Of a DNA stretch of 64,000 nucleotides, positions 24,494-37,600 are shown piece by piece. Location of the stretch: positions 9,128,001-9,192,000 of the forward strand of contig JAVTVJ010000011.1 of NCBI GenBank assembly GCA_034509425.1. Direction: 5' to 3'. The notes below the pieces were generated by a model that saw nothing but the letters and a program-made list of their open reading frames with translations, was not told where the DNA came from and ran no database searches. This stretch comes from Eopsaltria australis (taxonomy: Eukaryota; Chordata; Aves; Passeriformes; Petroicidae). The number at the start of each line of letters is the position of its first letter. Within the stretch, counting starts at the first letter, position 1. A program made the translations under genes and the position numbers.

Positions 24494-27400
24494 TTCCTAA
24501 ATATAGCAGGCAGTATTTTTACTGGACTATACTGTAGTTTTAGACAATGAAATTTAAGTATGTGGCAAAAGTATTTAGCACAGAGTATTTTTAGAAGGAT
24601 AACAAAAAACCTCCCTCTGGCATGTTTCTTTGCTAAATGCAATTAACCGTGCTGTGCCTAACTTTAAAAGGCTGGTGTGAATTTGTAGAAAAAAGCTATT
24701 GGTAAGATTTCTTTAATTAGATGTAGTTGTTGCACCCCTAAACACCATGCATATATTTTATTAATTAATTAATTTCTTTAAAATAGAGGAGTAATCCATT
24801 GGAACAGCATATTTAATGAATATACATTTCAGTTATTTGAAGAGATTTGGTAGCATATTCTAGAATCATTTCAGTTTCAGGCTTAATATACTCATCTAGG
24901 GATAATCCTAAATTTAGCAACTGTAAGTAGATTTAGGATGTTGTATATAGGCAACAAAACAATAAACATGTTTTACTGTAATAATTAGGATAAACCAGCA
25001 AATGGATCTCCATAGAACTTGCGTTATTTTTCATAGCACAACAAAGGTATGCTCTGCTTTACAAAAAACACCCCAAACATTTTATTTATAAAAAATTGAG
25101 GCAATGAATGCTAGCAATTGTGTTTATTTCCAAACTGCTGGAAAAAAACTGTTTAATATTAAACTTATACTGCTTTGCTATAAAATTAATTCTGATCCTT
25201 TGAATTTGCATGTTTGCAAGTCAAAGCCATGCTGTTCAGGTTCTCAACAAGTATGCCTGCTACATATCCCAGTGACTGGGGTCTCCCAGTGTGTGTTTAA
25301 AGCTGGGGTACTTAGGACTGATGGCTTTTATTGCTCTTTTGTTGGTTTTTATCAAATGTTACTCAGTGTTTCATCTTAATCACAAAGTGTCAAACGGCAT
25401 TTTATGTCTGGGTAATAAAAAACACTGTTGAAATTGAAATTTCACACCAATTTTTAATTGTAACACATCCTCAGGGCTTCAACAAACATGGTATCCGAGG
25501 GTTAATAGAAACGATTTTCTAGGAATGCTGTGCAGAAACACGCCTCTATAAATAGCCTTTGTGAGTTACAGTACATACATTACCAGCTCTGGAAAGTGTT
25601 AAGAAGCTATGAACTTAATTCTCTTGTTTGTTTTTTGTTCAAGTATTTGTAAAATAGGCTATGGGCACATCGATCTTACAGTCTTGCTTGTGATGGTGCA
25701 TTGTGTAGAATAATTGACTTTCTGTCCCATTTATAAAGTACTCAGTCATTATTCGAGTGAATAATGTAATACCAATGTTTAAAGGGCTTTCACAGGAGGA
25801 AAAAGTGGTGTGGCTCAGTTTACTGCATTGCCTGTCAGCATTTTATTTGTCCACAGAAGCATATGCCACACCATTTCAGTTGTACTAAGGAAGCACTGTG
25901 TTCTTCAGCTCTGAGGAAAGCTATAATAGGAAGTAGGTCAGTGTTTGAATGTGAGTCTGTCTTGTTGGTCCTGGATCTTTACTCATATTTTGAGTCTGGG
26001 AACAGTTTTTCTCCTGAAGATGTGGCTTTGTTTAAAAGAAAAGAGAAACCAAACTTGTCCTGCACCATGTCTAGTAAGTTTTTGGGAAGTAAAAGTGAAA
26101 AATTAAAGGTTTTGCACTTAAGGTCTGGTCAGCTAAGGAACGTAAATGAACTTAGGTTCTTTACTAAATTGCAACCGTATATATTCAACAGAACAAAAGG
26201 TCTGTTAAGCTGACTCTAAGGTGTGTATGTATAAGAAAAGTCCTTTACATTGTTGCATCCTCTAAAAATTCTGAGTAAAGGGAGAACAGTGAAATTACCC
26301 AAAAAAAAGGTAAATAAATTCTGACTTCCAAAATACCTGTCACGTTGGTGCAGCCCATTATCATGCTTTTCTTTAAATTGCAAACATTCTTGGCCAGAAA
26401 ATGAGATTATGATCCAATAATATGAGTCTCAAAGGGTGGTTCTGAAAAGACTTTCATAATAACTTAGAAACTCTTAGGATGAAATATGAAATGCTGTTTA
26501 TTTTTGTTCCCTAACTTGCTGCATTCATACTTCTCTAATTGCAAAACCTTGTGGAAACTAGATTTCAGACAAGGCCTGTTGCTCAACTCTTGAGAAAAAC
26601 AGGCAAACTACAGTTTCCATGGTTTCAGACACTGCTGCTCATCCTCTCAAGGCTGTTCTGCTCTTGGTAGGAGAATTGAGAATGTGTGAAAGGCTAAAAG
26701 TAAGATTGTTTGTTTCAGGGTTATTTTTTCATTTTATTTTGTGCTTACTGTAACAGCTAGAGTTTTTCCAGATTGTCAAAGCTGAAGAAGTATTTTATCC
26801 AGCAGAAGAAAGATTTCTCAATGATTTTATGAGCTGTCTTTCTTGAAAAAGGCAGTCTTACGATTTTTTTTTTCCTGAAAAAAGAATAGATATTTCAGTG
26901 TTCACATTAGGAGTGCTTCTCTTGGTTTCAGGGATGGGACAGCAGTAGACAGTTGTTCTTTATTTCTGTATAAATACAGTTATTCAAGTATGAAATGGCT
27001 TGGAATTGTTAGCCATAGGCTTCTGTTTCTGAAAGAGCAGTGGCTGGTTTTGGTGGGTTATCTCAGTTCTTTGAAGGAAATTGTATTTCCCAGAGAAAAA
27101 ACGAGAAGAGGAGAGGACAAAATAATCTCTTATTTTGCCTTTCTTTTGGCTTACTCCAAGAGAAAACCAGTTAAATGTCTTTCAGAATGTTTAGTCACCT
27201 CTGGATGAATGGGTGAATGTATTTCTCTGGGGAAATAACACTACTTGCAAATTAATCCCTCACTCTTCTCTTTTTTTCTCCATTTTTTCCCTTTAATTAT
27301 TTTTGTGGCTGCCTGTTAAAAGAGTCTGGGAGAGAGAGGATATCTGATTTTCAAAACTTTCATGTATTACAAGACCCACTTGTCCTTTGCTTCAGCTCTC

Positions 27401-30400
27401 ATGTGTAAGATGAGATCAAAGGTGCTCAAACAGGACGGTTTGAGCAGTTGGCACCTGGGTCCCCCTGATGGTCGGAGAAGCAGTGAACTCCAGGTATTGA
27501 CAGCCCTGGTCCTTCCCAGACACTGTTGCACATGTGGCTGAGCTGCAGGGCTCTGCAGGCAGCTGGAGGTGGAAGGTCAGCTCAAGAGGACCCAGTCTGA
27601 CTCTCATCATCTAGGGGGAGCTTTGGTGGCTCAGCTATTGGCATCAGACTTGTTTGGTTAATATGATTGAAAACTTGTGTGCTGCTTTACTTTGTATCCT
27701 TGATATTTTTGAGAAGATAATAGTAAAACTAACCAGAATACAATAAAAATTATTTTTTCCTTCTTTTTTTCCCCCCAAATCCTTCTGGGGCTAGAGAGGG
27801 ATGAGAGACACTGCTCAGAAGAGACATTCCTAAACACTAGACTATAAGACAAACTGAAAGCAACAAGTTCTGGTAAAATATCTTGCTCTCAAACCATTGG
27901 CTCTGATTAATTAATTGTGAAAGTAATGTAATACTTGGTGCATCACTTAATTCCATGTTCTGGTGTGTTACTTGCCTTCCATAAGAATAGAAGCTCTTTA
28001 GCTTTTCAAGGCAGGACAAGACACCAGTGCTCACCAGGAAAGGGATTCTTCCCTGCAGACTCTTTAGTGATAACATACTAAATGTAAAAGTAAAAGTAAT
28101 GAGAAATATATATTGGGGACTTTTTTCCAATTAGTTTGCATGTAATTTTACTACCTAAAATCTAATAACTTTGTGGGGGGAAAGAAACCGAAACCAACGT
28201 GTTTTTTCCAAATTGCTCTGTCCTTTCTATTAAAGATTAGATAGGGCTTTGTTATCAGGAAACTGCACTACTGGCACATAAATTATGTAAAAATTAACTC
28301 TTACAAGAAAAATCATGAGTGGCCCACAAGTTTGAAAAAATTTCCTTTGCTCTAGCTGAACTTTAGTGCTATTGGAATACTCTGATCCCGTTCCCTATTA
28401 TTTATATAAAGTCAAATGAATTCCTTTAGGTATCTTATCGTGCTATTTCCTTCTCGGCTTGTCACCAAATGTCATCTCTCCAGAATCTCTATTTAACTGC
28501 CATTTCCCAGCACCATCCCATGAGCTGTTAGAAGGAGTGAACAGCTGCTTTCCCCACTGCCAAGTGCCACTACTTGGATAGTTAGCAAAAGATGCTGATT
28601 TATGGAGTGATCAGTTTCCTCTGTCCCAGAGGCTGGATGAGTCACTCTGGAAGGAGCCTTGTGCTCATTGTCTCTGCATCTGAGCTCATTCTTCCCCTGC
28701 CTTCATGTTTCCCACTGTTAGCACAATGAGCTGTTCCCCAGGGAACTCCTTTGCAGGGGGCAACCGTACCCTTTCCAGCACAGCTTAAAAGCCTAAAATA
28801 AGTATTTTCTCCTATGCTGTTGAATCATCTGTTCCAATGCCTTCTCTGCTTTCGGCACCGCTCACCTCTTCAGAGTCCCCCAACCACCATGCATTCCCCA
28901 TTCGCTGCTGACCCTTTGAAGAGTCTTTGTGGTTTACAGATGCAGATAAAGTCTTCTGGGGCATATCAAAGAAGAAAAGGAAAATAAACCCACTTTGGAG
29001 ACTTTTGGGGATTCTTGGATTAGAAGTGACTGAAAAGAAAGGAAATTAAGGGAAGGCTGTGGTACAGGGGAGGGAGACTCAGGCAAGGATGAGGGTCACA
29101 AGTCTGGCTATTTTAACTGATTTCAGCAACTCTGGATTGATAACAGTTTTCTGGGTTTGCTTTTGAGTTATTTATTGTTGTTTTGTGAATGAGTCTGTAT
29201 AGAAAGTGGTGGGTAGGGAGTATGCACGCATTGGAAAGTGTGTCAGTGCTCTGACTCAACTCGCAAAATGCTTCTATTCCCTTTGCTTAAAAGTAATAGT
29301 CATCTCTGTTTTCTCACCAATCTGTCCTGATGCAGGACTTTCCTCTCCTGAGTGCAGCTCAGTGTGGCAGTTGAACAGCAAAAGAAGTGACAGTGATGCA
29401 GCATGATAACATTTTCTCTTGCTCTTTCTCTACCACAACCACTTTCACTTGATTTTTTGAGACACTTATGTCCTTTCTCTGAACATTCTGGCTCTCAAAC
29501 AAATGATATTTTGTCTGTGTAAGAAATATGTGTCACTGATCTGCTTAATTACTCTGTAGAGGGAAAAAAATTCACAGATACTCCTGTTCCCACCATCGGG
29601 ATTAACATTAACTGTTATTCATTCACCTTCCTCGAATTCACCAAAAGACGCTGCTTAGTGCTTTCATCCGTAGCACTGCAGCTCTTCAGTGGGTGAAAGT
29701 CACAGAAAGCAGCAGTCCTGCTCTGGTTATTTAACTCCTGAGAGACTACTGCCTCATTTTCTGCACCATCACGTAAAAAGCGGTAAATGAGAATGAAGGC
29801 TGGAAATCTCTATTTGGAATAACAAGGAGGTAATCAGGTCATCGCACTGATCTACAGCCATGGAATGAGACAAATACTTACACAGGACAGCTGGTGAAAG
29901 TGAACTCCCTGGATTATCTCCAGATGTTGGACTGAGCAGAAGTTTAGTCATAATTTGATTTGAGAACCCTCAGTTTGGGGAGGTATGAGAAACACAGGCC
30001 CTCCTCTGGGAATAGCCAAGCTACCAGCCTTGTCCTAGACCTGAACTTTGAGTGAATATTCATGATGCCTTGGGGACCTGCCCTTGAGTTGTGGCTTGAA
30101 GTGCTTGGGAAGTGTTATCTGTAGTGTCTTTATGCATTCAGCCATTATATATCAGCACATATTTTTAGGTATGTTAGATAAATGCTGCTAGTGTCATATG
30201 TTCTGAAAACATCCATTGCTCCCCCTTCAGAAAAAGCTTTCTTATTTTCTAAAGGGCTTTCCAAAAATAAGTACTTAAAACCAGTAGAAATTTGGTATTT
30301 TAACAACTCTCTGTTAGTAAGAAGCAGTGGTTTCATATTTAGTGCTATTTAAAATATGTTGAAAGCCGATTTAGTGGCCAACAAGAAGCAGAAGTAATTT

Positions 30401-30638
30401 ATTACTCCTTTTTTTCTGCTAATTAGCTGAGATACATTGTGATCTGATTTGTGATGAGATTATAATTTTCCAGTATTTTGACTGTCTCATTAGTTTAATG
30501 CTTAAGTAATAACTTGCTTCAGATAATGTATTTAAGTATTTTGTCAGTGCAAATATATAAAGAAAATAGTTTTTCTTTGTGTTTGTTAGATGCTGTAATG
30601 ATATATTGAAAATTATCACTATAAACAGCAATGTATAA

Positions 30639-30644
30639 ACAGTC
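30639..30644. repeat. Target-site duplication, left copy (ACAGTC)
   Basis: Abuts the left end of the LTR and is repeated exactly at 31235-31240. The outermost base may belong to either the LTR or the duplication, so its true length is 5 or 6 bp. Confidence 0.7.
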
Positions 30645-31234
30645 TGTGGTGGATTGAACCTGGCTGGATGCCAGATCTCCACCAAGCTGCTCTATCACTT
30701 TGCTCCTCAACTGGACAAGGGAAAGAAAATACAATGAAGAACAGGGAGAGATCACTCACCAGTTACCATCAAGGGCAAAACAGACTCAACTTGGGGAAAT
30801 TAACTGAATTTATTACCAGTCAGATCACAGTAGGGCAATGAGAAACTAAACCACATATTAAAACCACCTTCCACCCACCCCTCTGTTCTTCCTGAGCTCA
30901 GCTTCACTCCTGATTTTCTCTGCCTCCTTCCCGCAGTGGTGCAGGGGTACAGGAAATGGGGGCTGCATTCATTTCATCACACTCTGTGCCACTCCTTCCT
31001 CCTCAGTGGCAGGGCTTTTCACAGTGCTTCCCTGCTTCAGCGTGGAGCCCTTCTTAAGTCTGTTATCCCAGAGGCTCTACCACCATTGTCATGGGCTGAG
31101 CCTTGGCCAGCAGCAGATCTGCCCTGGAGCCAGCTGGCATTGGTACTATCAGATACGGGGAAGCTTCTAGCAGCTTCTCACAGAACCCTCCCTTTACCCC
31201 CCACTACCAAAACCATACCGCTCAAACCTAATAT
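30645..31234 (-). mobile_element. Solo LTR of an avian ERVL-like endogenous retrovirus
   Basis: This 590-bp segment matches, from memory, the layout of a common avian LTR read on the minus strand. Landmarks on the plus strand are TGGATGCCAG, CCACCAAGCTGCTCTATCAC, GATCACTCACCAGTTACC, the TTATCCCAGAGG.CTACCACC block, GCTTCTAGCAGCTTCTCACAG and a terminal ACTACCAAAACC. The hexamer ACAGTC stands at both edges (30639-30644 and 31235-31240), a convincing 5-6 bp target-site duplication. An AATAAA polyadenylation signal lies on the minus strand at 30809-30814. No retroviral internal sequence adjoins either edge, so the two original LTRs have recombined to one. It seems shorter than the fuller form I recall, with few copies of the GC-rich TGCTCCAGCGTGG-type unit. 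No viral gene is present. Confidence 0.85.
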
Positions 31235-31240
31235 ACAGTC
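31235..31240. repeat. Target-site duplication, right copy (ACAGTC)
   Basis: Exact partner of 30639-30644, directly beyond the other end of the LTR. The pair shows that the LTR is complete at both ends. Confidence 0.7.
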
Positions 31241-31920
31241 AAATCAAGTCCCTTCAGTCCAGTGAAAATGTGAATATATATTTTGAAGCCCCTTCTAAGT
31301 TCTTCACAATTATGCAGTTACTAAATTAGATGGATTTTACTCCATTCTTGTTCAGCAAAGCACTTGATACCCATTCTGTTGTCTGAGAATGACATACTTT
31401 AGAGATTGTGAGGTTTTGTTGCATCTGTAATAAGCAAACAAGTTCAAAGTCACTTAGCTCAGTGTTTTATTATTTTTTTCAGACAGAGAGTGTTTGGGGT
31501 TGGACAGGGCTAGATGCATCTATAATATAGATGGGGAAATAGCCTAGAGCACGTGGGCTGCATTGTACTCCCCTCAGCTTCCCCATCAAATCTGTCCTCG
31601 TTTGGAGGACAACTCTTAATGTTTAATTCTGAAGCAAAGCATTAATTTGTGAACAGATAGCCTTTGTCATCCTTCACAAAATGGTGCTTTCTTAATAGAA
31701 TTCCTTACTGCAAAATATTAAATTATTGCTATTGATTTGTTATAAATTGAACAAATGAGACTGTTGCTGTTATCAAGCAGATACTTACAGTATTATTACA
31801 AGAATATTGAATGATTGTCAGTTTTTCACTCCACAAAGCAATCTGCTTATAATGTAAATGGCAAATAGCCTAGGAATTTCCATTTTGATTAGCTAATAAT
31901 AATTAGCTGAAATAATAGTT

Positions 31921-31961
31921 CTCTCTCTCTCTCTCTCTCTCCCCCCCCTCTCTCTCTCTCT
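31921..31961. repeat. (CT)n microsatellite interrupted by C8
   Basis: Ten CT units, then eight C, then further TC units, followed directly by G and an 11-A run. The C block in the middle suggests an expansion or slippage event inside an older CT array. The polypurine/polypyrimidine character makes triplex formation possible. Confidence 0.95.
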
Positions 31962-33783
31962 GAAAAAAAAAAACCCAAATTCATCTTTTGGTGTGATGAA
32001 GAGAAACATTATGCACGTCTCATTATAGCGAATCTCACCTGGAGAAAGCCAAAACTGAGCTTGTAGTAATCCTCTAGTCCTTAAGAAATAAGCAAACCCC
32101 ATCTGATGTAGTAATAAGGTTGTAATACTACAAAAAGTCAGGCACCTGCTTAACTTTGTTCATTCTGCTTAGTCCTCTTCACTTTTCACAGTGTGTACAA
32201 GTTTTCAAAATTGGAGCCTAATAACAACTTGTAATGCAAAGACTCTGTCTTACACCATGTGCAACAGTGTTTATCAACCTCTACTTTTGGAACCTCTTTT
32301 CTAGCTTTTTATACCCATTTTAACATTGCTGTAAATAAAATATGAATGAATGGCAGAAGGACGTAATGAAATTGCGCAGCAGGAGCTCAAGGTATTACAA
32401 AATAGATGGTGTAATATGGGAAACATAATTTTGCTAGACTTTAACTTTTATTCTTGCCCTTTTTGGTCTCTGATCGCTCAAATTAAAAAACAATCCGTCT
32501 TTTTTAATTGTCTAAGATTAAATTTAATGCTGTCATTGTTTTTGTTAGAACATAATTAAAATAGTGTTTCCAGAATTTTTTATTCTTTGGTTAATAATTT
32601 TATTAGGACTTGCTATATGGAGGAAAAAGATGTTCACATCCAGAGTAAGACGGAAGAGAGAGGATCAGGAAGAATTTATTTCTAAAGGAAATATTTCTTT
32701 CCCATTAGTCTGAAGTAGTTTTTTCAGATATATTTGAGTGAAAATATCATGGAAGGATAGGTTGGTTATTTTTTAATCTAGTGTTATTCATGATCTTTTT
32801 GCACTCTAAATTCTTAAAAAAATTGTTTAGTCATCATTCTTTTTGTTCAGCAAGGCATACAATTTAGTATGGTTGTACTGCTTTGAAGACATTTTGGAGT
32901 ATAACTGTAATAACCAGCAGATCCTTTCAATATTAATAGATAGCTGAAAGCAGCAGTTTGACCTGCTTTTTAAATTTAATAAACTGAATTGGTGGTTTGT
33001 ATTCATTCAGCCAGTCTAAGTCTAGCCAAATACAAATTTACATCTAGTATATCCTCTTTTCCATGATAAGACTCTGAATGAAAGATGACAATCTGCTCAC
33101 ATTCCTTATAATCTTATCCTTTAAGATTATATTATGTATCAAGATATTTTCTTTATCTTCTGTTTAACACAACTAGGCCTGATTATTTCTCCTGTGTAAA
33201 GGTGTTTGTAGATACTCTGTTTTGCATATGTGGCCAATTGGAAGGCAGTCTTAAATTTCTTCAAGGTGTTACCTTATTATTCTACAGACTTGTTCTAGAA
33301 TATGCAGCTGGGTCTTCTCTCCCATGGCCTGGATGCAACCAAGATATAACTGGGAATTGTACATATCAGAAAGTGGATAATTAAAATACATTGCAAATAT
33401 GGTACTTGCCTTAGGTTGCTTCCTACATGAATCTTGATTTAAAAACCATATTCAAAAAGGCAAGGAAATAAGATTCAGACCTGAGATGAACAAGGGTGAA
33501 GAAAAGACTTTGTATTCACTTAAAATGAGTAAACACATATACGAGTTTCAGTCGTTTGAAATTGCTCCACTTTAGCAAACTTTTGATGTTAATGCCATGG
33601 GAGTGCTCTGCAAGGTCTCAGATGCAGAGACCAGTCAGCCTACAGCCAAAACTCCTGCAGAGTTTCCTTACCTCCTTCCTTGGAGGTGTTTCTGCTTCCA
33701 TGGGAAGAGAGGATTTAAAATAAGTTGTCCTCCCTCTTCCCCCAGTACTCCTCCCCTTTCTTCTTGCTTTCCTCCCTCTTCAG

Positions 33784-33991
33784 ACAATTCCCTGCACCAT
33801 TTTGGCAAATACAGCATCAGAAATTACTTTGGTAACAACAACTAAAATCTTGCCCTGTTGTCCTTGCATGAGTCATGTCATAAATTTCTGGAGAAACATG
33901 GAAACTAGGTCAGGATTAGAAGCCAACCTAAGTTCTTACTCTTCTTCCCCTCTTTTTAATTTAACTGGAATTCAGTGTCTTACTCTTGTCT
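33784..33991 (+). other. Candidate exon after a long polypyrimidine tract (unproven)
   Basis: About 60 bases of nearly pure C and T (33725-33780) end in CTCTTCAG, one of the best 3' splice sites in the window. From 33784 the frame starting ACA ATT CCC is open to the TAA at 34003-34005, and a possible 5' splice site (TCT|GTAAGA) follows 33991. The encoded peptide (starting TIPCTILANTASEITLV) is rich in threonine and cysteine and matches no protein I know. Strong acceptor-like tracts do occur by chance in large introns, so this is a weak candidate. Confidence 0.15.
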
Positions 33992-34602
33992 GTAAGAAAA
34001 GTTAACAAAAATTATGGATGTGATTGCAGCCTGTCCTTGACATCATTTGTAGGTGAAGTAATGTAGTGCAGGTCTCCATTGATACAGAAATAAAGGAGAG
34101 AGGTATAACATCAATCAATATTTGTTTAACTGTGCATCCCTCTTTATTAGATTAAAACTTTGGCTGATGAAAGCTAATAATGTTACTATGAGATACACAG
34201 AATTCTGTAAGGCATGACATAGCACTGTCTAACATTTTTGTATAAAAATAATGATACAAGATCAATCTGGCTTTCTAACTGAATTAGAAATTGGCAAACA
34301 AAGGGATGTCAGTACCCCTGTAAACCAGGCACATTTTCTGTTGGGATCCTGTAGGAGTCAGTTCTTCCCTCTGTGCTGCATAACATTTTAATCGGTAAGC
34401 TGATAGGAATAAGATTACTTGCACTGTGTATGATTCACACAAGTGATTGGGGGAGTGGTAATGACCATTGAGAGTTATTCTTACAGAACATAGATAACTG
34501 ATAAACTGGATGCAAGCAAGCGTAATATTTACATACTTACATCATTTCTGAGGGAACAAGCAAAGGACGACTTCTGAACTTGAACTCCCAATTCAATCAT
34601 CT

Positions 34603-34672
34603 AGAAAGGCTAACATCCTTGTTTTAAGTTATTATACAGAAAGGCTAACATCCTCCTTCTGAGTTATTATGT
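34603..34672. repeat. Short tandem duplication, 35-bp unit, two copies
   Basis: AGAAAGGCTAACATCCT begins both copies (34603 and 34638) and both end in GAGTTATTAT or AAGTTATTAT forms. The middle of the two copies has diverged. This is a local duplication with no wider family seen. Confidence 0.85.
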
Positions 34673-37600
34673 GAGCAGTTTGTACCTTTGATTCATAGCT
34701 GAGGTAGTTTTGGTTGGCTTTTTTTATAGGTTTGTGTAATTGTCAGGAGTGAGTTAAGTTGATGGGGAAACATAGTAGGATTGTTAAATCTCTGTGAAAT
34801 GTGAATTCTACAGTTAAACACTAATATACACCTTTGGGTAGGCTGCCTGCTATTTATTTCTAGTCAAGGAAGCAATTAGACTTGTGTGATGTGAGTGCTA
34901 GTGTGTGATTTGGAAGACAAAAGTTCAGTTTCACATTCTTTTATAACATGTCCTGTTACTTAGTCTTGGTGTGTTTTAATTGGCTATATGTAAAATAGGA
35001 ATAGTATGTTTTTCTATCCTGCAGGGTGATTGTAAAGATAAATTTCCTGAAATTTCTTACACGCAGTGATGCTAGAACAGTGGAAGCCATAGAGATTTTC
35101 TTCCAACAATATTTCATGTGAAAAAACATTTTCAGATACTTCCCTGTCTGGTTTTTAAAGCACAGATAACTGTAAGATGCTCACAGATTTATGGTTGTGG
35201 CTTCTGTTTTTTAATTTGTTATCTTTAAGAAGTGACTTGGCAAGCAAGCAAAATAGCAACTGAAATATTCTACCAAAAAAAAAATTCAACCAGGATACAG
35301 CAGACTTTAGTGGTCACTAGTACATGCAAATATGCAGAAAAATTCCACTGCAACTGAAATATGCACTCAATATAATTAAATTTCAATAATTTAGTAGATT
35401 GGTGTAAAGCATAATATAGAAAAAAGGGAACCTTAAGGTATTGGGGCTGAAAAATCAAATGCAATGGCAGGAACTTAAAATGACCAAGAAAGCTTTTTTC
35501 CGCTCGTTTCCTCACTTTTCGTCTCGTGCATCTGTTTTGCTGTGATCGTGCATGTAGCTCACATCTCAAAAGGAACATTTGTATTATGGAACTGAATCAC
35601 AAAAGTGGCTTGCATATGTCAGAGCCTCATTAGTACAAGCAGTTCCTCACTGTAAAAAGCTGGGTTCCCATGTACTTAATAACCTTATCTGAGCCTGCGT
35701 AGACTTTGTCGAGAGAGTGGCGGTGCAATTGTACTCTCTGTTGTGTGTCCATTGAACTGTCATCTTAAACCAAACTTGTTACCTGGACCAACTTTCTGTT
35801 GTGCTCTTAGTGCACAGAAAATTTATAAATATCTACGTTTATTGTGAAACTGTTGTGAAGTCATTGTAGCAATTTCATCAAAGGTTTTTTGGCTTGGCTA
35901 TTTAACCCTTTTATAGCCCAGTGAGGAAATTGTAAAACATTGTAACTGGGTTCCTGACCAATCTGTTTGGTGGATTCATGCAGTATGGAACAACTCTGAA
36001 GCACTGAAACCACTTTTATTTCTGATAGCATTATAAAAGTTACAGGAAAAGTTAAGAAATTAAATTACAATTAAGACCTGCTAATTATCTAATGTTTGCT
36101 GAAGTAATATGTTTTAAATGTGTGCCTCAAGAAGGAATGTGTGCTAGCGGATGCACAGTATGCTCATTACTAACACGGGGGTAAACATTGTAGATTTGTC
36201 TTTCTCAGTGCATGAGGCTTGACTCACAAAGGCCTGAAGCTACTCCAGGAAAGACAAGAAACCCAGTGCTCTTTTCCCTCAAGATTCATCAAAGGATGAG
36301 TCATCTGTTAAAAAACAGAGTAATCATCAGGCTATTCTGCTTTTCTGATGACTATTACTATTAGAACAAAGCCTTTGAGCCAATTTTTTTTTTGAAAGTT
36401 TTTAAAAAAAGAGAGAGAAAAAAGGAGACATTACTTTGTTTTCATTCATGGGACTCAGGCTGATTTATGCGTTCAAGTTCTGCCACTGTCATAGTTTAAG
36501 TCATAAGGTGGAAAATACTGTGCCACTACCAGGCATAGCTCCAATGGCAAATCCTCTTGCTTGGGAAGCAGTTAAGACTGTGTGGAAACAGCTCCCTTGC
36601 TGATGAGGTGCTGTATCCCATCCAAGATACTGGTGTGAGCTCCAAGGCAAGCAAGCACTTTCTTTTCTCTCCTTACAGCTTTCTCTCTTTAAACCTGTAG
36701 CCTTGCAAGTATGCATATACTTTATTTCAGATGGCAGCTTTAATAAAGTGAGCAACAGTGAAATTACTCATTTTTACTCAGCCAACTCAATTTTTACTCA
36801 ATACAAGAAAAAGCATGCGAGAAGTGGGGATGAAGATTCTCAACCAACACACTCTTCATGCAAAAAAACCATACCCGACTGTCTACATGAGGTCGGAGAA
36901 AATGTCTGCAAAACTATTCTCTTCAAAAAAGCTTCCTCTCACAGAAAAGACAGTGTTCACAACAGGGCCCCCTACGTCCCCTGATCCTTATCTTCAGTAA
37001 ATCCTCCTGCCTGTCTAACAGGCAAAGGAGGGAATTTGTAAGGACTACTTACTCTTGGCGTAGTATTTCTTTTACAGAAGGAGAGAAATGCCAGGTGATA
37101 TTTTGTGAAGTCCACGAGGTTTTTTTTTTAACAGAAGGTACTTCATAAAGTAGATACTAAACCTAAATAATACCATTGAGTTTTGAAATAAAAGTGCCAT
37201 TATTATGAATGAAGGTATTTCACACAACTGTCTCAGAGTACAGCTTATAAAATCTTTATGACTTTTCAAATCCTATAAATACACTGAAAGCCAAGATTAG
37301 TATTTTTTTCCTATAAATGCTTAGAAGGACTTCAGCATTGTGCTTAATCCGTTTACATTTAAATTTGAAGCATTTCAAACATAGAAGTAGATGAATGTAA
37401 CAAGGTGAATTTACTTCTGAAAATGGTATTTATTTTGGTCCCATACTTTAACTGTTGTTTAATCCTTTATTCCTGCTATTGGTATCTGGTATTTTAGACA
37501 TTGAGATTGTTTTCAGTTTTACAAAAATAAACCTTTCAGAAAATTATAATATACCAGAACATTTTCCAGTCTGGTTCCTGAGTGACAGCTGTGGGCTGCC

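Larger units (their letters stand above)
21666..30644. other. AT-rich non-coding stretch
   Basis: About 9 kb without a recognised gene. It includes an 11-bp perfect hairpin at 24469-24493, an 8-bp hairpin at 25747-25766, an ATTTGCAT octamer at 25204-25211, TTAATTAA-type patches near 24761, and a modestly GC-richer patch at 27410-27610. Open frames reach 116 codons (plus, 25863-26213), without known domains. Confidence 0.6.

Noticed and set aside
30400..30644. Internal retroviral sequence (primer-binding site, gag or pol) next to the LTR
   Set aside because: The target-site duplication directly adjoins the LTR on both sides and no retroviral coding pattern is present, so only a solo LTR remains.
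34695..34720. GAGGTAG seed similar to the let-7 microRNA family
   Set aside because: Sequence after the seed does not match let-7 and no opposing arm is present to make a precursor hairpin.
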